DNA from: an uncultured SAR116 cluster alpha proteobacterium
Lineage (GTDB): Bacteria > Pseudomonadota > Alphaproteobacteria > Puniceispirillales > Marisalimonadaceae
Direction: 5' to 3'
Assembly (NCBI GenBank): GCA_902550555.1
Contig: CACCZR010000012.1
Span: forward strand, 1 to 51,030
Length of the DNA: 51,030 nt
A program made the translations under genes and the position numbers. The notes under the pieces are model-generated. The model saw only the letters and a program-made list of their open reading frames with translations. It had not been told where the DNA came from and made no database searches. Positions 10,555 through 18,661 of the stretch are shown in pieces (position 1 is the stretch's first letter; the number at the start of each line of letters is the position of its first letter).

Positions 10555-11202
10555 TTATTTATTTTTTTTTATATAATAAAGAGCTTTTTTTAAAACTTGG
10601 CTAGGTTTTAGGAATTCTGTATTTAATAAAATAGAATCTTTTGATAGAGTTAAGGGCGAGTTTTCTCTCGATTTATCGTTAAAATCTCTTTTTTCTAGAT
10701 CAACTACTATATTTTCAAATTTAATTGATTTATCATTTGAATAAAGTTGCTTAAATCTTCTTTTTGCTCTTATTACAAGAGGAGCGTCTACATAAAACTT
10801 AAAATCTGCATTGGGCAAAATTTTGGTCCCAATATCTCTTCCATCTAAAATACACCCACCCCTTTTTTTTGTCATAGATTCAACAAATTCAATTTGAATT
10901 ATTTTTAGTTTATTTCTAACAAAATCTAGTTTTCCAATCCTAGATGCAAAATTCCCATATAAATCTTGTTTTAAAGTTTCTGGATCTAAGTTGTTCAGAT
11001 CAAAATCGTTTAAAATGGTCTTCAAAACAGAATTATCTATAGTATTTTGTGTAGAAATTAATTTTACTGATTTAATATATATAAAAGCTAATTTTCTATA
11101 CAATAAACCAGTATCTAAACGTGGCAATTTCAATTCATTGGATAAAAGGTTGCTTAATGTTCCTTTTCCGGATGCAGCAGTGCCATCTATAGCAATTTTC
11201 AT
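10555..11202 (-). CDS. cmk: cytidylate kinase
   Basis: Phosphorylates CMP and dCMP to the diphosphates with ATP. The P-loop GTAASGKGT is at residues 7-15, and the nucleotide-binding region GGCILDGRDIGTKILPNA and the LID-type segment KRDFNDKSRENSPL are present. Its 215 residues are typical. It starts ten bases downstream of aroA; aroA-cmk-rpsA is a conserved proteobacterial order. There is an AT-rich gap of 72 bases before rpsA. Confidence 0.96.
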   Translation of the reverse strand: MKIAIDGTAASGKGTLSNLLSNELKLPRLDTGLLYRKLAFIYIKSVKLISTQNTIDNSVLKTILNDFDLNNLDPETLKQDLYGNFASRIGKLDFVRNKLKIIQIEFVESMTKKRGGCILDGRDIGTKILPNADFKFYVDAPLVIRAKRRFKQLYSNDKSIKFENIVVDLEKRDFNDKSRENSPLTLSKDSILLNTEFLKPSQVLKKALYYIKKNK

Positions 11203-11212
11203 TCTATACTCT

Positions 11213-12532
11213 TTATTTTTTTAAGTTAGCACCTAATGACTTCATAATGTTAAAAAAACTTGGGAATGAAGAATTAATAGTTTCAGCATTTTTTACTTTA
11301 ACACCATTTACCATTAATAAACCAAGACATAAAAATGACATGGCAATTCTATGATCAAATTTTGAATCAATTACAATTTCTCTTCCTGGGTTTATTTTTT
11401 TATTCCCAATAATTGAAATAGAGTTAATTGTAGATTTTATATCAAATCCAAATTTATTTAAATTTTCAACCATTTCTTTAATTCTATCAGATTCTTTATT
11501 TCTTAAATCTTTTATACCTGTCATAACTGTTTCACCCTCTGCAAAACAAGCAACTATGCAAAAGATAGGAAATTCATCAATCATACTTGGTACTCTTTTT
11601 TCTGGCACAACAATACCTTTAAGTTGACTATATTTTACTTGAATATCTCCAACAACTTCTCCAGATATATTTTTTTGATTTATAAATTTTATATACCCAC
11701 CCATATCTTTTATGGTTTCGTAAAAGCCAGTCCTTAAAACATTCAAGCAAACATTTTTTATTTTTATTTCACTGTTTGGAATAATTAAAGCAGCCGCCGA
11801 CGGAAATGCAGCACTTGAGGGATCATTTGGGATATTAAAATGTTTACCTTTTAAATACGGCAAACCCGCAAGTTCTACTTTATTTGAACCATTATCAAAA
11901 CATTTTGAAGAAATTTTGGCTCCCATGAAATGTAACATTTTTTCTGTATGATCTCGAGATTTAACTCTCTCTATATAAGAGGTATTACCAGTTGAAGTTA
12001 ATCCATTTAAAAGTACACATGATTTAACTTGAGCTGAAGAAAGTGAAGAACTATATTTGATAGGAATAGGTATTTTGTTACCTTTAATTGTTATAGGCAG
12101 TTTAAAATCATTAGATAAAATTTCTGCTCCACTCTTTTCTAAAGGAACTAAAACTCTTTTCATTGGCCTGGTGCATAACGATTCATCACCTGTAAAAGAT
12201 GCTGTTATATCACATCCTGCAACCAATCCCATTAATAATCTAACACCAGTTCCAGAATTACCTAAATTTAAAATTTTATCTGGACTTTTTAAACTTCCTT
12301 GCCCATTACCACGAATTTCCCAAAAGTTTTTACTTTTTTTTATATTTACTCCAAGTAATTTTAATGCATTTAAAGTTGCTAAAACATCCTCGCTTTCTAA
12401 CAAATTTTCAATTGTTGTTTTGCCAACTGCACATGCTCCAAGTATTAGAGCCCTGTGAGAAATAGATTTGTCACCAGGTACAAATATTTCGCCGCTAAGC
12501 TTTTTTGATTTGATAGAAGTTATAGAAACCAT
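11213..12532 (-). CDS. aroA: 3-phosphoshikimate 1-carboxyvinyltransferase (EPSP synthase)
   Basis: Condenses phosphoenolpyruvate with shikimate-3-phosphate in the aromatic amino acid pathway. The N-terminal PGDKSISHRAL motif carries K22; LGNSGTGVRLL, the RPMKR segment and the C-terminal DHRIAMSF motif are all present. Length is 439 residues. Phosphoenolpyruvate-loop details (NSGTG and the internal glycine/alanine) would be needed to place it in glyphosate class I or II, and I do not do so here. It is the first gene of the minus-strand block, divergent from the FYDLN gene across about 100 AT-rich bases. Confidence 0.96.
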   Translation of the reverse strand: MVSITSIKSKKLSGEIFVPGDKSISHRALILGACAVGKTTIENLLESEDVLATLNALKLLGVNIKKSKNFWEIRGNGQGSLKSPDKILNLGNSGTGVRLLMGLVAGCDITASFTGDESLCTRPMKRVLVPLEKSGAEILSNDFKLPITIKGNKIPIPIKYSSSLSSAQVKSCVLLNGLTSTGNTSYIERVKSRDHTEKMLHFMGAKISSKCFDNGSNKVELAGLPYLKGKHFNIPNDPSSAAFPSAAALIIPNSEIKIKNVCLNVLRTGFYETIKDMGGYIKFINQKNISGEVVGDIQVKYSQLKGIVVPEKRVPSMIDEFPIFCIVACFAEGETVMTGIKDLRNKESDRIKEMVENLNKFGFDIKSTINSISIIGNKKINPGREIVIDSKFDHRIAMSFLCLGLLMVNGVKVKNAETINSSFPSFFNIMKSLGANLKK

Positions 12533-12633
12533 TTGATTTTTATTTTTAAAGCGTTAAAGAATAAAAATCAAAAGCTATTTTTACTTATTTAAATATAATT
12601 TACTAGCCTTTTAAATAATATGGAGATTATAAC
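12533..12633. promoter_or_regulatory. divergent intergenic region between aroA and the FYDLN gene
   Basis: About 100 AT-rich bases must carry promoters for the long aroA block (leftward) and for the FYDLN gene and tRNA-Ala (rightward). A perfect TATAAT lies at 12594-12599 on the plus strand, 35 bases before the FYDLN ATG, but I see no good -35 partner. GGAG precedes that ATG at a normal distance. Promoter assignment is inferred from layout. Confidence 0.4.
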
Positions 12634-13059
12634 ATGTCTAAGCCAGAATGGGGTATAAAAAGAGTTTGTCCGTCATGTAGTATTAAGTATTATGATTTCA
12701 ATAAAAATCCTATAATTTGTCCTAAATGTGAATTTGAGTTTGATCCAGATCTGTTGTTAAAAAGTAGAAAAGGAAGAAGCATAGCAACTAAAAATGAAAA
12801 TAATATTGTTTCAAATGACATACAAAAAGAAACAGAAACTCTAGAAGAAGATATTAATTCATTAGAAAATGATGAAAATATATTAGAAATTGATGATGAA
12901 ACAGAGATCGAAGAGGGTGATATTGATAGTAATTTAGATAATAATGTTAATGAAGATAATGATGATGGAGAAGTCATTGATGACGATGTAAATGAAAATG
13001 ATGAATTTTCTGTAGAGATTGATGACGAAACGAATGATGATAGTAAAAATCAAAATTAA
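12634..13059 (+). CDS. FYDLN-acid domain protein (TIGR02300-type zinc ribbon)
   Basis: A 141-residue protein of unknown function from a family nearly restricted to Alphaproteobacteria. The N-terminal 35 residues hold two CPxC pairs (C12/C15 and C29/C32) around a YYDFNK segment, the local version of the FYDLN motif, which should bind one zinc. Everything after about residue 50 is an acidic, asparagine-rich, low-complexity tail dominated by Asp, Glu and Asn. The tRNA-Ala gene begins seven bases after the stop, a neighbourhood common in the class. The molecular role is not known. Confidence 0.9.
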   Translation: MSKPEWGIKRVCPSCSIKYYDFNKNPIICPKCEFEFDPDLLLKSRKGRSIATKNENNIVSNDIQKETETLEEDINSLENDENILEIDDETEIEEGDIDSNLDNNVNEDNDDGEVIDDDVNENDEFSVEIDDETNDDSKNQN

Positions 13060-13065
13060 ATCAAT

Positions 13066-13141
13066 GGGGCTATAGCTCAGCTGGGAGAGCGCTACACTGG
13101 CAGTGTAGAGGTCAGGGGTTCGATCCCCCTTAGCTCCACCA
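13066..13141 (+). tRNA. tRNA-Ala (GGC)
   Basis: A complete 76-base cloverleaf. The acceptor strand GGGGCTA pairs with TAGCTCC, the anticodon stem CTACA/TGTAG encloses loop CTGGCAG with anticodon GGC, the T arm contains GGTTCGATCC, and CCA is encoded. It lies seven bases after the FYDLN gene and is probably cotranscribed with it. GGC reads GCC and GCU codons. Confidence 0.97.
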
Positions 13142-13201
13142 AAATAACTTTAACGCTTAACTTTAAATTAAAATATATGTTAACTAACGCTATGTTTAAT
13201 T

Positions 13202-13225
13202 GTTATTACATTGATTTGTAATAAC
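13202..13225. repeat. 9-bp inverted repeat upstream of the hydroxyacid dehydrogenase cluster
   Basis: GTTATTACA at 13202-13210 and TGTAATAAC at 13217-13225 form a perfect inverted repeat with a six-base spacer, about 65 bases before the dehydrogenase ATG. It is AT-rich, has no T tract behind it and so is not a good intrinsic terminator for tRNA-Ala. A dyad operator for a dimeric repressor of the downstream genes is a reasonable inference. No regulator gene is adjacent. Confidence 0.45.
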
Positions 13226-13291
13226 CTCCAAACAAAACTTGAGATTAATCATAAATAGTAGTTAAATTAATTTTAATATTTGTATTGTTTT

Positions 13292-14227
13292 ATGAAAAAA
13301 GTTTTGTTTTATCAAAAAGATACTCCTGAAAACCAAATAGAGTTATGGGATATTAAGTTAAAAAAATGGCATAAAAGTTTTAAGTTAGTACATTTAGATG
13401 ATCCTGAAGCATCTGAAGCAATAATAGCTTTACTATGGAAAGCACCTATGAAAAAAATTTCTGAGCTTAAAAATATAAAAGCAATTATATCTTTAGGACA
13501 GGGAGTTGATCACATCATCAATGACATTAATTTTGATAAAAATATTTCTGTATATAGAATAGTTGATCCTTATATGGCAAAATCAATGAGTCATTGGGTT
13601 ATCTTATCAATATTAAATTATATAAGAGATTATGAAGGTTATAGAAAACAACAAATTAATAAAATTTACAAATCAAGAAATTGTTTAGATTTTAAAAACA
13701 TTAAGATAGGCATTTATGGGACTGGTGAAATTGGAAAAGTTGTAGCGAAAGATTTAAGTTCCTTAGGATTTAATGTTTTAGGTTGGAGTAAGACCAAAAA
13801 AAATTTAAAATTCTTAAATAGCTTTTATAGGAAAAATGGCTTTAATTACATGATTGAAAATTGTGATATTCATGTATGTTTATTACCTCTGACTACAGAT
13901 ACGAAAAAAATATTTAATAAAGATATTTTTTCTAAAATGAAAGAAGGAGTATGCTTTATAAATGCTGGAAGAGGTCAACATATTGTTGAAAAAGATTTAA
14001 TTTCTTTTTGTGGAAATAAAATTAAATTAGCAGTTTTAGATGTTTTTGGAGTTGAACCATTGCCAAAGACACATCCTTTTTGGGAAAATAAAAATATTAT
14101 AATTTGGCCTCATGTATCTGCTGAGACAAACATTGAAACAGCAGCTAAACAAGTGGCAGAGGCTATAAAATTAATTCATTCTGGTAAAATGCCAGAAAAC
14201 AAAATTGACCTTAATTTAGGTTATTAA
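13292..14227 (+). CDS. D-isomer-specific 2-hydroxyacid dehydrogenase, GhrA-like
   Basis: NAD(P)-dependent dehydrogenase of about 311 residues that most resembles glyoxylate/hydroxypyruvate reductase A. The Rossmann motif GIYGTGEIGKVV is followed by the catalytic arginine in NAGRG, glutamate in DVFGVEPLP and histidine in WPHVSA. I choose the ATG at 13292; a TTG twelve bases upstream is in frame but has no ribosome-binding site. It leads a run with an HpaI-type aldolase and a second dehydrogenase. Substrate is unproven; small 2-oxoacids such as glyoxylate or hydroxypyruvate are typical. Confidence 0.85.
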   Translation: MKKVLFYQKDTPENQIELWDIKLKKWHKSFKLVHLDDPEASEAIIALLWKAPMKKISELKNIKAIISLGQGVDHIINDINFDKNISVYRIVDPYMAKSMSHWVILSILNYIRDYEGYRKQQINKIYKSRNCLDFKNIKIGIYGTGEIGKVVAKDLSSLGFNVLGWSKTKKNLKFLNSFYRKNGFNYMIENCDIHVCLLPLTTDTKKIFNKDIFSKMKEGVCFINAGRGQHIVEKDLISFCGNKIKLAVLDVFGVEPLPKTHPFWENKNIIIWPHVSAETNIETAAKQVAEAIKLIHSGKMPENKIDLNLGY

Positions 14228-14246
14228 CATTTAAAGGAATGATTTA

Positions 14247-15002
14247 ATGATTCAGAATCTTAAAAAGAAATTTTTAAATAGAGAGCAAATAAGAGGTGCT
14301 ATGATATTTGATTTTTTTTCTCCAGGTATTCCATATGTGATTAAGAATTCAGGGTGTGAATTTGTAATTTATGATATGGAACATGGAGGACTTACCCTTG
14401 ATAAATTTAAAGAATTATCTTTAATATCTAAAGGAATAGGACTGAATCCTATGATTAGAATTCCTGAAATTAGTTATAACTATATAGCTAGATCTTTGGA
14501 TTTAGGTGCAAATGGAATTATGACACCAATGGTAAATGATCAAAAAGAGGCATTGAAAATTATAAAATATTCTAAATATCCACCATTAGGAAGGCGTGGC
14601 GCTGGATTTGGTTTTGCACATAACGAATATAAAAAAGAAAACCCTATTGATGTAATGGACAATGCTAACAAATCACTTATTAATATCATTCAAATAGAAA
14701 ATGAAAGTGGTCTCGAGAATGTAGAAGAAATTGCAAAAATTGATGATGTAGATTGTTTATGGGTTGGTCATTTTGATCTAAGTAATTTTTTAGGAGTTCC
14801 CGGTCAATTTGACTCTAAATTATATCTTAATGCAATTAATAGAATTGTTAAAGTAGGTACGAAATATAAAAAATCTTTAGGTATAATGGTTTCAACAAGA
14901 GAAGAGATGGATTTTTATTTTGATTTAGGCTTTAATGTTATAGCCGTTGGTACAGAAATGAATCTCTTAATGGATAATATTTCAAATTTATTAAAAAAAT
15001 AA
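14247..15002 (+). CDS. HpcH/HpaI-type class II aldolase family protein
   Basis: Predicted metal-dependent aldolase with a TIM-barrel fold, 251 residues. Family marks are YDMEHGG near the N-terminus, GIMTPMV in the middle, the PPLGRRGAG substrate loop, the IQIEN metal-ligand strand and WVGHFDLS near residue 175. Relatives cleave 4-hydroxy-2-oxo acids to pyruvate (or other oxoacids) plus an aldehyde. It lies 19 bases after the GhrA-like gene and 11 before another dehydrogenase, so its product may be reduced by one of them. The ATG follows AAGGA and overlaps a two-codon ATG-ATT-TAA. Exact substrate unknown. Confidence 0.85.
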   Translation: MIQNLKKKFLNREQIRGAMIFDFFSPGIPYVIKNSGCEFVIYDMEHGGLTLDKFKELSLISKGIGLNPMIRIPEISYNYIARSLDLGANGIMTPMVNDQKEALKIIKYSKYPPLGRRGAGFGFAHNEYKKENPIDVMDNANKSLINIIQIENESGLENVEEIAKIDDVDCLWVGHFDLSNFLGVPGQFDSKLYLNAINRIVKVGTKYKKSLGIMVSTREEMDFYFDLGFNVIAVGTEMNLLMDNISNLLKK

Positions 15003-15013
15003 AGGCTAAGTAA

Positions 15014-15991
15014 ATGCAATTTACTCTAGGAATTACAGGAGACTTGTTAACAAATGAAGGAAATCCATGTTTTGGATTACAACCATTAGAAGCTCTTTAC
15101 AAAGAAAAAAAAATACTTGTTGAATGGATGGATCCTAGTATTCAAATTTTATCCGAAAAAGAAACTTCAAAATATGATGCAATATTATTAAACTCGCCAA
15201 GATTAAATAAGGGAAGTATTAATCCAAAAAACAATAAAGTTAAAATAGTTTCGAGATTTGGTGTTGGTTATGATTCTGTAGATTTAGATGTTTTAAAAAA
15301 AAATAAAATTATACTCACTAATACACCTAACGCTGTAAGAAGGCCTGTAGCTGTTGCTTCTTTAACTATGATTTTATCATTATCAGGAAAACTTTTGGTT
15401 AAAGACAATTTAGTTAGACAGGGGCGTTGGAATGAACGAACAAATCATATGGGAGTAGGGTTAATAAATAAAACACTTGGTGTAGTTGGTTTTGGTGGAA
15501 TTGGAAGAGAGTTTGTTAAGATATCAAATGGCCTATTTAAAAATATTATATGTTATGATCCTTTTGTTGGTAAAGAGGAGATGAAAAATCTACAAGTAGA
15601 CAAAGTAGATTTTGATGAAATAGCTAATTCAAGTGATTTTTTAGTTATTTTATGTGATTTAAATGAAAAAACGAGAGGTATGATTGATAGTAATTTTTTA
15701 AACAAAATGAAGACTAGTTCATATTTAATTAATTTATCTAGAGGACCTGTAGTGAATGAAAATGATTTAATTGCTTCATTAAGACAAAATAAAATTGCTG
15801 GTGCTGGCTTAGATGTAATGACAAATGAACCAATAGAGAAAAATAATGAGTTAATAAATTTTAAAAACACAATATTAACGCCTCATTCTTTATGTTGGAC
15901 TGATGAGTGTTTTGACTCTATAGCTAAGGAAGCGATTACTTCAATTTTAGCTTATTTTAATAATAAACAAATTATAAATAGAGTAGTTTAA
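15014..15991 (+). CDS. D-isomer-specific 2-hydroxyacid dehydrogenase, phosphoglycerate-dehydrogenase-like
   Basis: A 325-residue NAD-dependent dehydrogenase. It shows RFGVGYDSVDL in the substrate domain, VVGFGGIGRE in the Rossmann domain, and the catalytic arginine, glutamate and histidine in NLSRGPVV, MTNEPI and TPHSLCW. There is no C-terminal ACT domain, so it is not a full-length SerA of the regulated type. The SLCW after the histidine differs from the usual SAG-type sequence. It is the last gene of the three-gene run and overlaps the ptsN stop codon by four bases on the opposite strand. Confidence 0.85.
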   Translation: MQFTLGITGDLLTNEGNPCFGLQPLEALYKEKKILVEWMDPSIQILSEKETSKYDAILLNSPRLNKGSINPKNNKVKIVSRFGVGYDSVDLDVLKKNKIILTNTPNAVRRPVAVASLTMILSLSGKLLVKDNLVRQGRWNERTNHMGVGLINKTLGVVGFGGIGREFVKISNGLFKNIICYDPFVGKEEMKNLQVDKVDFDEIANSSDFLVILCDLNEKTRGMIDSNFLNKMKTSSYLINLSRGPVVNENDLIASLRQNKIAGAGLDVMTNEPIEKNNELINFKNTILTPHSLCWTDECFDSIAKEAITSILAYFNNKQIINRVV

Positions 15992-16455
15992 GCTGCTTTA
16001 TTATTAAGATGCTGAGAAATTATAGCAAAAGCACTTTCTTCTGATATACACCCTCGTAATTTATCAGTAATTTCAGAATTTCTAAGTAGTCTAGATATTT
16101 GAGCAAGAATTTGTAGATTTTCAGACTTACTCCACTGTGGGAGTATTAAAAAAACAATTAGATCAACTGGGTTGTTATCCAGGGCATCAAGATCAAGAGC
16201 TCTTGAAAGTATTGTTACAATACATAAAGGATTTGATATTTGATCATTTTGAACATGGGGAATTGCTATACCATTACCAATTGTTGTTGTGCCAATTTTT
16301 TCTCTCTTTATTAGATTGTTTAGTAATAAATTTTTATCAATATCATATTCTTCAAAAGCTTTACTACACATTTTATCAAAAACCATTTTTTTACTAGTAG
16401 GATTTTCTATTAACAAAAATGAATTTGGAATTAATAATTCTCTTAAATTTAACAT
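15988..16455 (-). CDS. ptsN: nitrogen PTS EIIA component
   Basis: EIIA-Ntr receives phosphate from NPr in the regulatory phosphotransferase system and controls potassium transport, nitrogen or stress responses in proteobacteria. The phosphorylated histidine is H67 in GIAIPHVQ, within a 155-residue PTS EIIA type-2 domain. It follows lptB after 57 bases. In many proteobacteria rpoN and hpf lie between these two genes; here neither is present. A TTGACA at 16496-16501 on the minus strand might contribute a separate promoter, but the -10 is weak. Confidence 0.92.
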   Translation of the reverse strand: MLNLRELLIPNSFLLIENPTSKKMVFDKMCSKAFEEYDIDKNLLLNNLIKREKIGTTTIGNGIAIPHVQNDQISNPLCIVTILSRALDLDALDNNPVDLIVFLILPQWSKSENLQILAQISRLLRNSEITDKLRGCISEESAFAIISQHLNNKAA

Positions 16456-16512
16456 AACTTTTCTCGCTATGTATACCTAACTATGGGAATTATTTTGTCA
16501 AGTTATAATTCA

Positions 16513-17319
16513 TTAAACTGAAAATGATTTACCCAAATATACACTTTTTACCTTTTGATCATTTTTTATTTCAAAAGGATTACCCTTAAGCAAAATTTTT
16601 CCATCATATAACACATAAGCTCTATCAACTATATCAAGTGTATCTTTCACATTATGATCAGTGATTAAAACACCTATATTCCTTTGTTTTAAGTATCCTA
16701 TCAAATTTTTTAAATCTTGAACGGCTATTGGATCAATACCAGAAAAAGGTTCATCTAATAAAATATGAGTTGGATTAGAAGCAATACATCTAGCTATTTC
16801 AACTCTTCTCCTTTCTCCTCCAGATAAAGTAATTCCAAGTGAAGATCTTATTTTTGCAATGTTGAATTCAACTAACAAATCCTCTAGGATTTGATATCTT
16901 TTATGATTATCAAATTCTTTAGTTTCAATTATAGATAATAAATTATCTTCAACGGATAAACCTTTAAATATAGACATTTCTTGAGGAAGGTATCCTAGAC
17001 CAACTCTAGCTCGTTCATAAACTGGGTAACCGGTGATATCAGATTTCCCAATATTTACTTTTCCATTATCAGGTTTTATTAATCCTGATATAATATAAAA
17101 ACATGTTGTTTTTCCAGCACCATTCGGCCCTAATAAACCTACGACTTCTCCAATGTCTAAATCAATACTGACATTATCTAAAACCTTAATGTCTTTGTAA
17201 GTTTTACTTAAATTTTTAGCAACTAATCTTTTATCTGAATATTGAGTTTTAATTTTTTTTATAGGTTGAATCGTTTGAATCTGCCTTAAAAATTCAAGTT
17301 GTTCTTTTAAAGTTGTCAG
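16513..17319 (-). CDS. lptB: lipopolysaccharide export ABC transporter ATP-binding protein
   Basis: Cytoplasmic ATPase of the LptB2FG transporter that extracts lipopolysaccharide from the inner membrane. Reading back from the ATG at 16977 shows an open frame carrying Walker A GPNGAGKTT (near residue 64) and the LptB-typical GYLPQE at the Q-loop. Signature LSGGERRRVE and Walker B ILLDEP follow. No ATG, GTG or TTG exists in frame before Walker A. I place the start at CTG 17319, with AGGAG about six bases upstream and 20 bases after lptA, giving 268 residues and a roughly 30-residue N-terminal extension over short homologues. The ATG at 16977 would delete Walker A. The exact start is inference; the full-length gene is certain. 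Confidence 0.88.
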   Translation of the reverse strand: MTTLKEQLEFLRQIQTIQPIKKIKTQYSDKRLVAKNLSKTYKDIKVLDNVSIDLDIGEVVGLLGPNGAGKTTCFYIISGLIKPDNGKVNIGKSDITGYPVYERARVGLGYLPQEMSIFKGLSVEDNLLSIIETKEFDNHKRYQILEDLLVEFNIAKIRSSLGITLSGGERRRVEIARCIASNPTHILLDEPFSGIDPIAVQDLKNLIGYLKQRNIGVLITDHNVKDTLDIVDRAYVLYDGKILLKGNPFEIKNDQKVKSVYLGKSFSV

Positions 17320-17339
17320 TTTGTTCTCCTAATCTTAAT

Positions 17340-18107
17340 CTATTTATTTGCAGGCTTAAAAATACCTTTAACTCTTTTTGATTTACTACTTACAATTTTA
17401 CTTTTGCGAGTTTTTAAATTCATATAACCTTCTTCACCAGTTAATACACCTCTGTCTCTTTTTATAATTACATTACCTTTTAAAGAAATAATTTCGGTGT
17501 TACTATCATATTTAGCTGAATTGCTTGAGATTGTCTCTGATTTTGTTTTGATTTTTACGTTTCCTTCAGCATTAGCTGAAATTAAGTTATTATTAACTTT
17601 ATCAAAATTCGCATTGATTCTTTTTGCAGTAATGGAAATGGGACCACTTAGAAAAAGTTTTACATCTCCTTCACTATTAGCAATTTTATTAATGTCATCA
17701 AATGAAATAAAATTTTTAGAAAGTAGTCTAAATTTTTGTGATTCTATAGATTGATTATTCCCTTTTAATATGATGAATTTATTTTTAAAATTATATGTGG
17801 CAAAACTAGATTTTGCTGTAGTATTTTGATTCATAATAATAACATTACCATTTGCTTCAATGTCTGTAATATTTGAATTTTTTGTTTTACCCAAAAATGC
17901 TGTGATTTTCTCAGCTTTTATAGAAAAGTTTCCTTTTGATGCTTTAGCATTTCCAGAGGCAACGTAAATTTTTTGTTTTTCAAAATATTCAATTGATTTA
18001 TCTGCCTCAACTCTAAATTGAGTTAGATTTTCATTGGCAAATGTTGATTTGAAATAAATAAAAATCAAGAAATACAAAATGTAATTTTTATTTATAATTT
18101 TTCTCAT
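17340..18107 (-). CDS. lptA: lipopolysaccharide transport periplasmic protein LptA-like (OstA domain)
   Basis: Periplasmic bridge protein carrying lipopolysaccharide between LptC and LptD. An N-terminal hydrophobic signal sequence ends near STFANEN, followed by repeated beta-strand units of the OstA/jellyroll type (repeated GNV, SEGDV and AEGNV turns). I choose ATG 18107, one base after the lptC stop, giving 255 residues; an in-frame TTG at 18116 would overlap lptC and lacks a ribosome-binding site. The protein is longer than enterobacterial LptA (about 185 residues), as often seen in alphaproteobacteria. It belongs to the rnd-lptC-lptA-lptB-ptsN run. Confidence 0.88.
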   Translation of the reverse strand: MRKIINKNYILYFLIFIYFKSTFANENLTQFRVEADKSIEYFEKQKIYVASGNAKASKGNFSIKAEKITAFLGKTKNSNITDIEANGNVIIMNQNTTAKSSFATYNFKNKFIILKGNNQSIESQKFRLLSKNFISFDDINKIANSEGDVKLFLSGPISITAKRINANFDKVNNNLISANAEGNVKIKTKSETISSNSAKYDSNTEIISLKGNVIIKRDRGVLTGEEGYMNLKTRKSKIVSSKSKRVKGIFKPANK

Positions 18108-18108
18108 A

Positions 18109-18660
18109 TTATTCAATGATTAATCTAGCTTTACCAAACACTTTAATATATTCACCGTAATTTTTTAGATTTAAGCTTGAACCTTGAATTTTTGAATTAT
18201 TTATTTTGATTTTCACTGGTAAATTTGTATACATATCACCGGTATCAAAAATTCCTGATAGTTCCTCTGTTGTTAGATTAAATTTTTTTTCATTATTAAA
18301 AATAATTACATTTTTATCGAGTTTAAATTTTGAATAATTATTTATAATATAGCCATAATTCGAAGTAATTTTTGTAACATTATTTCTTTTTATTATTTCA
18401 GTAATTGGATTTATCAATTTTATAAATTTTTTTTCCTTATTTTCTTCCATCAAATCTGCAACAATTTTAATTTTCTCACCATTTGGTTGATTTTGTTCAA
18501 TTTTTACTCCAACTGTTTTACCTTCTTTAGAAGGATCAACTGTTTTAAAATTTTCTGAGTTAATTTGCTTATTTCTATTAATAAAATTAAATACAAGAAT
18601 AGTTGTGATTAAAACAATTAAAATAATGAAAATAGATTTAGTACTTAACTTGATTTTCAT
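18109..18660 (-). CDS. lptC: LPS export ABC transporter periplasmic protein LptC
   Basis: Bitopic inner-membrane protein that accepts lipopolysaccharide from LptB2FG. One N-terminal transmembrane helix (about residues 8-25, IFIILIVLITTILVF) precedes a periplasmic beta-rich domain with short strands around ITSNYGYI and SGIFDTGDMY. I prefer ATG 18660, one base after the rnd stop, giving 183 residues; an in-frame TTG at 18672 overlaps rnd. Sequence conservation in LptC is low, so the assignment leans on topology and position between rnd and lptA. Confidence 0.85.
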   Translation of the reverse strand: MKIKLSTKSIFIILIVLITTILVFNFINRNKQINSENFKTVDPSKEGKTVGVKIEQNQPNGEKIKIVADLMEENKEKKFIKLINPITEIIKRNNVTKITSNYGYIINNYSKFKLDKNVIIFNNEKKFNLTTEELSGIFDTGDMYTNLPVKIKINNSKIQGSSLNLKNYGEYIKVFGKARLIIE

Positions 18661-18661
18661 C

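Noticed and set aside
16513-16977. A short ABC ATPase of 154 residues as the complete lptB
   Set aside because: It lacks Walker A, which is found intact in the same frame directly upstream.
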